The translations under genes and the position numbers were made by a program. DNA of 64,000 bases from Diphasiastrum complanatum (taxonomy: Eukaryota > Streptophyta > Lycopodiopsida > Lycopodiales > Lycopodiaceae). Numbering within the stretch: position 1 is the stretch's first letter; each line of letters begins with the position of its first letter. Under the pieces are notes generated by a model. The model saw only the letters and a list, made by a program, of their open reading frames with translations, was not told where the DNA came from and searched no databases. The stretch spans positions 16,435,745-16,499,744 of the forward strand of contig CM055113.1 in the NCBI GenBank assembly GCA_029204225.1, given 5' to 3'. Shown here piece after piece: positions 58,171-64,000 of this stretch.

Positions 58171-59130
58171 CTAGCCCCACTGTCGATCCACCAATTTGTC
58201 TCTTGAATTGCTATTGCTTGTTGGTGAGGATGTAGATGCCATCAAGAATACATCTACTTCACCCTCCTCCTCCTCCTTTGCAAGGTTTCCTTGTTTGTCC
58301 TCCTCCACTTGTGCTCTTATCCTCTTGTAGCATTCAGATGCATAATGCCCCTTCTTTCCACAAAAGAAGCATTTTTGCTTTGACTTGTCCTTTGAGCTTG
58401 ATGCATCATCCTCTTCTTTGGCCTCCTTTGGATGCTTCTTCTTTCCATTGGTCTTCTTTTTGCCCTTGAATGAAAAATTGGCTTTCTCATCTCCGTCCTG
58501 CAAAGACAAGGAACTCATCCTAGATTTTGCATGGAGCATCCTACACTCTTCAGCCACTAATACACTGTGAAGTTTTTCTATAGTTGGCAAAGTGTCTTGG
58601 ATGGCAAAACTTTGGACCAAATTTGCAAAGTCATCTCCTAGACCATTAAGAACAATTTGTACAAGCTCTCCATCATGAATCTTCTCTCCAATGGAAGCCA
58701 ACTCCCTATTTAGAGACTTGATTCTGAGTACATAATCCTGTGCACTCTCCTCGCTTCTCTTCATGCTTTGCAAAATCTGATTTCTAAGCATAAGAACTCT
58801 AGAAGTGTTGCTAGACTCATAGATTGATTTTAAAGACTCCCAAGCCTCTTTAGCACTAGTACAAGCTAATACTTCTCTCAACAAATCATTGCTCACATTC
58901 ATCTTTACACAATGAAGTGCAAGTCTAGATCTCTTCTTGTATCTAGCTAACTCCTGTGCACCTAGAGGTTCATCTTCATCTTCAATCAAGAACTCATAAA
59001 GGTCTTGGAGCACCAAGAGTGACTCCATCCTAACCTTCCAAATAGTATAATTTGTAGAATTCAACCTCTCACTAGCTTCTAGAAGGTATGCTCTAGCAGA
59101 TCCCATCTTACTAGTGACTTCTACAAACAA
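58171..59130 (-). CDS. Copia Gag, intact, with CCHC zinc knuckle
   Basis: 319 residues without interruption. The N-terminal capsid part has LNSTNYTIWKVRMESLL, the middle SAKEAWESLKSIYESSN and ILQSMKRSEESAQDYVLRIK. A Lys-rich linker precedes the knuckle CFFCGKKGHYASEC at about residue 254. Such proteins package element RNA into virus-like particles. The start at 59130 is likely upstream of the true Met (MGSARAYLLEASERL, nine residues in). The stop comes where a frameshift separates it from the protease. It is the only intact retrotransposon gene in the window. Confidence 0.85.
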   Translation of the reverse strand: MFVEVTSKMGSARAYLLEASERLNSTNYTIWKVRMESLLVLQDLYEFLIEDEDEPLGAQELARYKKRSRLALHCVKMNVSNDLLREVLACTSAKEAWESLKSIYESSNTSRVLMLRNQILQSMKRSEESAQDYVLRIKSLNRELASIGEKIHDGELVQIVLNGLGDDFANLVQSFAIQDTLPTIEKLHSVLVAEECRMLHAKSRMSSLSLQDGDEKANFSFKGKKKTNGKKKHPKEAKEEDDASSSKDKSKQKCFFCGKKGHYASECYKRIRAQVEEDKQGNLAKEEEEGEVDVFLMASTSSPTSNSNSRDKLVDRQWG

Positions 59131-59900
59131 GAAATAGATTTGATTGACTTGAAACTCACAAGGGTCTCACACTTGCAGTGTTTCACTCAAATTTGATTTC
59201 TAATCCAACAAATGGACTTATAATCACAGTTCTATTACTCCCTCACAAAGCTGGAATGGAGATAAGATGAAGTGAAAACTACTTTCAAACAAATCTTGCC
59301 AAGAAATGAATTTGATTGTCTCTAGAAACTCACTAAGGTCTCTCTCTTGTAGTTTTTCAATCAAATTAGATTTTTGATCCAACAAATGGACTTATAATCT
59401 CAATTCTAGCACTCCCTCACAAAGTTGGAATGAAGGTAAGATGATGTGAGATCTACTTACAATCAAATCTTGCCAATTTTGGCTATTTTTGGACAAAAAA
59501 AATGACTTAATCTCTTTCACACTTTTTGATGTACTTTCAAGACCTGTAAAACAAGTTTAGAGGACCTGATTTCAGCCTAGATTAATCAGATCTCATGACT
59601 CTAAGTCAAATCTAATCAATGGCACTCAATCTTGGTAGCTTATCCTAAGATTTCCACCAAAAATTACATCAAAAGCTCAGAAATTGAATTTCTTTGGATC
59701 AAATGAATAGCATGCATTAAATGCAGGTTCAGAGGTGCCCACACATGTGGATATTACGGATTTGGACCCCTACCAAGTTTGGGATCAAATCTCCTCACCA
59801 AAATCAAGATTCTAGCTTTGCCCTCTCAATACTAGTTTTTAACACCAAAACTTGCTAAAAATGGATTTGCATTAGATCAATGGCTTATGCTCTTGTACTT

Positions 59901-59913
59901 GGCTCTGATACCA
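59901..59913 (-). other. Primer binding site (tRNA-Met)
   Basis: The minus strand reads TGGTATCAGAGCC directly after the LTR end TTTCACA. Exact match to the common copia primer site. Confidence 0.9.
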
Positions 59914-60532
59914 TGTGAAAGTACTGTACTTTAGGACCATAAATGGATCTACAAAAGATCCACAAGAGTGATTGGATGCTTGCTTAACAATTTATCAAAA
60001 AACTAGACACAAAAAAGTTGATCTTGATTGGCAATTTGACAAACAACAAGCATTAACAATCAAAAGCATTGATCAACATTGAAATCCGAGCCCACACGTG
60101 TGTACTACAGGCTGTAGTACGGCCTTCAACCTGAGAAACAAGTAGAAATTGATTTGGGTTCATTTGGATCACAAAAACTCAATGTACATAGTGAACTAGC
60201 TTGAGATTGCCAATGAGCTCCAAAAATTTTCTATCTTTTCACTATGGAGAGAGGGAATACATAGCAAATTCGACTTCCTTCTTCAAATTAGGTGGATTTC
60301 CAACATGTAATAAGGAAGTTAACTCAGTCTCCTTGACCTAAAAGGAAACCCTAGTCTATTTCCTAGAGTCATGCTTGGTAGATAGCTAGTTGGTCAAATT
60401 TTCACATTAGATTGGGTTTCCCATGTGGTATCATGGACTCACATGTGTGGGACCCACTTGTGTACACAATTTACACTATTCTACATGGTTTTTGATCAAG
60501 CTATATTTGCCAATGTTTGGCAATTCTTCACA
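59914..60532 (-). repeat. 5' LTR of gag-only copia
   Basis: 619 bp from TGTGAAAGTACTGTAC to TTCTTCACA. Compared with the solo LTR at 48231 it has an internal deletion of about 90 bp around 60405. Its transcription runs away from the DUF427 gene. Confidence 0.9.
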
Positions 60533-60725
60533 ATTCATTGCTTTTCCATATGCGTCCGGAAGAGCGTATTCCTAATAGCAACCGAGGGTGCTGGAGAGAT
60601 TTAACCTTGATCCAAAGCTGGAGCATCATCAAAGAGTGACATCATCCTACATAGAATACCTTGACGCAATATTTTCTAAAGTGGGTTGAGTTAAAAAGGT
60701 AGCATCATAACTTCTTTGGTGCTAC

Positions 60726-61535
60726 ATGGCATCCACGTATCCGCCTTTCCTTTCTTCTCGACCCCTTCTTCGTCTTGCCTCTTCTTCACCTCTCTCCTCC
60801 TTGATGTCTTCCATTTCTCGCAGCAATCCCTCCTTCCAATCTTTCCAAACTGTAGCTGGATTACAGCACCATAAGCATCTGCCATTTGTCTCACACAATT
60901 ATGTAGCATTCGTTGAACTGTTTGGCAAAGAGTTGTGCTTGCTGCAGCAACAGCAGCCCAGATTTTTGTTTGAATTGCTGCTGGGGAAGGCAACAAGATC
61001 AGGCGTGCATCGGTGCTTGTGTGCTGCTTCTAGGAGGATGGCAACAGCAGAGAGGGAAAAGGTAGGAGCTGGGCAGGAATCTGTGTGGGATTACCCCCGT
61101 CCCCCAAGGCTTGAGCCTGTTGCTGAGCGCATTCGCATAGTTTTTAACTCTCTCACCATTGCGGACACCACAAAGGCGTATCGTGTTTTGGAGACCAGCC
61201 ACCCTCCTGTTTATTACATTCCTCCAGCAGATATCAATCTAAGCTTTCTGAAAAAAGCAGGTGGAAGTTCTTTCTGTGAGTGGAAAGGCAACGCAACTTA
61301 CTGGACTTTATCCGTCAACGGCAAGACAGCTGAGAAAGTAGGCTGGAGCTATGAAAATCCCACAGCTGGGTTCTTGGCCATCAAAGGATACATAGCATTC
61401 TATGCAGGGCCGATGGATGTTTGCTTTGTTGGTGATGAGAAAGTAGAACCGCAGCCTGGTGGGTTTTATGGTGGGTGGATCACCTCCAGAGTTGTGGGGC
61501 CTTTCAAAGGGGTTCCTGGTTCATGGGGTTGGTAG
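60726..61535 (+). CDS. DUF427 domain protein, intronless
   Basis: 269 residues. The first hundred are Ser-rich then basic and resemble a plastid or mitochondrial presequence. A second Met at residue 105 (61038, MATAEREK) would give a cytosolic form starting just before the conserved part. The DUF427 region begins ESVWDYPRPPRLEPVAERI at about residue 118. It continues VYYIPPADINLSFL, FCEWKGNATYWTLSV, VGWSYENPTAGFLAIKGYIA and FYAGPMDVCFVGDE. It ends GGFYGGWITSRVVGP. The domain fold is known in bacteria and plants, but the biochemical function is not. The frame is complete. The nearest upstream feature is the copia LTR edge, about 190 bases before the ATG. Confidence 0.9.
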   Translation: MASTYPPFLSSRPLLRLASSSPLSSLMSSISRSNPSFQSFQTVAGLQHHKHLPFVSHNYVAFVELFGKELCLLQQQQPRFLFELLLGKATRSGVHRCLCAASRRMATAEREKVGAGQESVWDYPRPPRLEPVAERIRIVFNSLTIADTTKAYRVLETSHPPVYYIPPADINLSFLKKAGGSSFCEWKGNATYWTLSVNGKTAEKVGWSYENPTAGFLAIKGYIAFYAGPMDVCFVGDEKVEPQPGGFYGGWITSRVVGPFKGVPGSWGW

Positions 61536-62101
61536 CTGCTGGCCATTACTTCAAGGATTTGGGGAGGAAAAACTTTGCAACATGCTTGATGACAGTCTTC
61601 ACGGGGTAGAGTTTGATAAGACTCATTTTAAGATAATGCTGATTTATGACTCTTCAATTTGCACTAGTCAGTGAGCATGCTTAACTAGTTGTTTGTTATC
61701 TGTTGCTGCATACAAGAATCTGTCTACTGATTTACAAGCTGATCAGAGCTGTTTGATAATCTCAGCATGTAATCTGAAATAATCATATGCTACAGCTGAA
61801 AGGTGAAGACCTGCTGATACAAGATAGGTTATGTTGATGCCAAAAGTCTAAGGGGGCTTGTTAATTTTCTTTCCTACAAGTAACAAATGAAGAATCATCA
61901 TATCAGCAAAGTGTTTTTAGTTGCAATGATTTGCTGATGTTCTACATTTTCAGAAAAACTGGTTATTTGGCTCAAATAGTCTAGTTCTAGGGTTGCTGCC
62001 GAGTTTCTGCTTGCCCAGCAAGAATTATTTATGATTTTGTAATGCCAACTAAAGTTACTTTCTTTAATAATGCCTCATGTAGTAAGATAAAGTGCATACC
62101 A
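61536..62101. other. Probable 3' region of the DUF427 gene
   Basis: No coding sequence. AT-rich tail with possible polyadenylation motifs. Nothing else assigned. Confidence 0.4.
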
Positions 62102-62811
62102 ATGTAAGATAGTAATGTCATGTGTAACTTTGACTCAATGAAAAACCAGTATTGATGTCGAAATGGTACTATGCAAATCTAGCCAAGTATGGTTGGATAT
62201 TCAAGAGGAATCCTCTCCAACACAAGAGTGGTGTGTGTGTGTGTGTTTTTGTACCTAACAAATCTAAACAAAACTGAATATAATCGTCACAATACAACAC
62301 ATACTAATCTTAAAGTTAATCAAATTCGTATAGTGTCATCGTAGTCAAAAGACTACCATATTTTCTCAAGGATGATGCCATAAAATATGTCCTAAGATTT
62401 CTCAAAAGCATTCTAGAACTGAAATAAACACTCAGGATATAATAATAGTTTTTCCCGACATAACTGCCTGACAAGCATTTCTCAAGTCGTGCAACCATAA
62501 TGTAGGAGGCTGTATGGTTAGAAAATCACATACTTGAAACTTGTCAATGAAATTACCTTGTCCAATACACATTATAGTGTAGTAAGGGACACGATAAGAC
62601 AAAGTACAAACCCATGTAAGTAGTAATGTCAATAGTAACTTTGAAACACTGAAAACCCAGTATTGTTGGTGAAATGTTACAAGGCAAATCTAGCCAAGTA
62701 TGGTTGGATTTTTTAGGGGAATCCTCTCCAACACAGAGTGGTGTGTGTTATTGAACCTAACAAATCTAAACAAAACTACACATTATAAAGTAAATCAAAT
62801 TCATATTAAAC
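62102..62811. repeat. Partial tandem duplication within the large dispersed repeat
   Basis: A block from about 62102 to 62330 recurs at about 62616-62800 (shared: AATCTAGCCAAGTATGGTTG, AATCCTCTCCAACAC, CCTAACAAATCTAAACAAAA). The first copy has a TG microsatellite. The end of the block matches, in reverse, the right end of block A at 54880-54905. Confidence 0.8.
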
Positions 62812-62814
62812 TAG

Positions 62815-62995
62815 TAACGCATGCCCTCCCAACGACGGGCAACGTTGGGCGGGCAAATTCAAATGTGACGGGCAACGCACGGATGCCCGTGTGCAGGAAA
62901 TCGCGAGGGGGCCGGTGGGGGGGGGGGGGTGTGGTTTCCCGGACAGCTCACGCTAGAGCGTGACGGGCAGCGTGAGCTGCCCGGAAACCAATTTT
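62815..62995. mobile_element. GC-rich foldback insertion with a 13-G tract
   Basis: Compared with block A at 54237-54905, this stretch is extra. It contains repeated ACGGGCAACG units, thirteen G in a row at 62917-62929, and a hairpin of about 21 bp. The left arm, 62933-62954, starts GGTTTCCCGG; the right arm, 62969-62989, ends CCGGAAACC. It is far richer in GC than its surroundings. Likely a small foldback element. It encodes nothing. Confidence 0.65.
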
Positions 62996-63590
62996 CTTTT
63001 AGTACATATAGATCATCATAGTCAAACATATCATATTGACCAAACCTAACAACCAGCAAAAGCTCCGAGTTGAGGAGAATATGATCACCTGCATCCATCC
63101 ACAACAACAACCGTGTTAGAACAGGGACATTATTGTAGAACTACAGGTGTCTACACATATTTTCAGTTGTTATCCATGTCGCAACAAGTAGTCATTGCTA
63201 AGTTAGGTGACTCTAATTTTGTCCATATCATGAGTAAAAATTCGGACATTGTTTTAGCTTTACTCTCAAAGTTACAAAATTATAAGGTTAATAGTGTATA
63301 ATCAATGCTTGAAAAAAGTCAACAATTATAAAAGTACAACTAAAGTAGACAATTACGTCCAGACTAGTTTTAAAGTAGAGTTAAAAACTATCTGCCAATA
63401 CCCTTTTCAAAATGCGTATCAGAACACCATCCCTTAAGGCTAAGTAACAAGTTAGAGAAATATTTATTGCACTATCAATTTCAAATTGTCAAGGCATTAC
63501 CGTCCACAAATAAGTATATATAGACTTTAACAGACAGATCTAATCCAAGTCATATAACTAAACCCATCATACCATTTATATTAGAAATAG
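62996..63590. repeat. Dispersed repeat block A, copy 2 (inverted)
   Basis: Reverse complement of 54237-54840, with shared blocks such as CTGCATCCATCCACAAC and GGCATTACCGTCCACAAATA. Confidence 0.85.
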
Positions 63591-63594
63591 TCGA

Positions 63595-63905
63595 AGTATA
63601 ACCAAAGGTTTAAACAAAAAGCGGGTACACTTCAAAGGAGACTTCGTTAATGAAAGTTAAGCATCAACGAGTAGTAAATTCATGATCATTTCATGGCACT
63701 TCAACTCTTCATACCCCTTAGTAGCAACAACCATATTGAGGGGATTAGAAGATTGTTCACACGAATTTTGTCATTGTTATCATCAAGAGTGTTGTACAAA
63801 GTTTGATCAAAAGAACTCAAGATAGTTCGTTCATTGTGATCTTAGTGACCAAAACAAGCAAGTAAATCATGAGAGCATTTCTTAATTAGATGTGTGTGTG
63901 TGTGT
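63595..63905. repeat. Dispersed repeat block B, copy 2
   Basis: Direct copy of 53525-53822, including its terminal TG microsatellite, here extended by a CG-rich run (GCGCGCGCGTGCGC). In this copy A and B are adjacent but A is inverted relative to copy 1. Confidence 0.85.
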
Positions 63906-64000
63906 GTGCGCGCGCGCGTGCGCATATGTACAAACCTAACAATACAACAACTACAATTTGCTTGACATATTAGAACCATACCATTACATTAAAAAAAACA

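Larger units (their letters stand above)
56813..60532 (-). mobile_element. Gag-only copia element with 5-bp TSD
   Basis: ATTCA flanks both sides (56808-56812 and 60533-60537). The 5' LTR is 59914-60532 and the 3' LTR 56813-57419, in minus orientation. The primer binding site TGGTATCAGAGCC is at 59913-59901. Between them lie an intact gag, the protease and pre-integrase start, and an unusual open frame. Integrase, RT and RNase H are gone, as is the outer (U3) end of the 3' LTR. Only products of a relative could have moved it before or after the deletion. Confidence 0.9.

Noticed and set aside
57514-58570. Plus-strand open frames at 57514, 57720, 58024, 58236 and 58385
   Set aside because: Antisense to the copia gag and protease region; shadows of real coding sequence.

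Overview
The window is nuclear DNA from a land plant with a repeat-rich, AT-rich genome. The evidence is spliceosomal introns of plant type, plastid-targeted proteins, copia elements primed by initiator tRNA-Met, and a plant YeeZ-like NAD(P)-binding epimerase gene. Low gene density, old degraded retrotransposons and unusual transposon-like gene families would fit a fern or lycophyte better than a compact angiosperm genome, but the sequence does not settle the species. Only three host genes are well supported: a predicted chloroplast membrane protein exon (minus, 5855 to 5274), an eight-exon YeeZ-type epimerase spread over 12.9 kb (plus, 21293 to 34145), and an intronless DUF427 protein (plus, 60726 to 61535).

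Layout. 1-3.7 kb: two degraded Ty3/gypsy pol fragments around an LTR. 5.1-6.0 kb: the plastid-protein exon. 7.8-8.9 kb: a gypsy RT-RNase H relic on the minus strand. 9.7-13.5 kb: a deleted copia element with both LTRs, abutting another copia LTR. 17.0-18.8 kb: a copia integrase relic. 20-21 kb: tandem repeats and a tRNA-derived SINE-like head. 21.3-34.1 kb: the epimerase gene, whose introns hold a gypsy relic, a copia relic, a LINE endonuclease relic, a LINE C-terminus and a Mutator-type MITE. 34.4-37.0 kb: two more TIR elements with 9-bp target duplications.

37.9-50.5 kb is the unusual part. It is a cluster of decayed but clearly once protein-coding, intron-containing genes that are neither LTR retrotransposons nor recognised host genes. 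Family X is a large protein with a CxxC motif (three copies). Family Z is a Ulp1/C48-like cysteine protease (two copies, convergent with X). The others are Y, which ends in a transposase-like C-terminal segment, two unassigned minus-strand genes (W and V), and a divergent histone H3-like protein. The H3-like protein keeps the K4 tail motif but lacks K9 and K14. Three roughly 165-bp arrays of four inverted half-sites (consensus near GATATCGGTTCAACGCG) lie in this cluster; two end within about 10 bp of a start codon (W and the H3-like gene) and one is in an intron of Z. I read the cluster as nested or tandem copies of an undescribed large DNA transposon, or an endogenised DNA element, later hit by LTR elements.

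48-64 kb: three LTR copies of one copia family, including a complete 3.7-kb gag-only element with a 5-bp target duplication (ATTCA) that ends about 190 bp before the DUF427 gene. There is also a gypsy relic, a long CA/GA microsatellite, and a large dispersed repeat present in two rearranged copies. No rRNA, CRISPR or bacterial-type operon structure is present.
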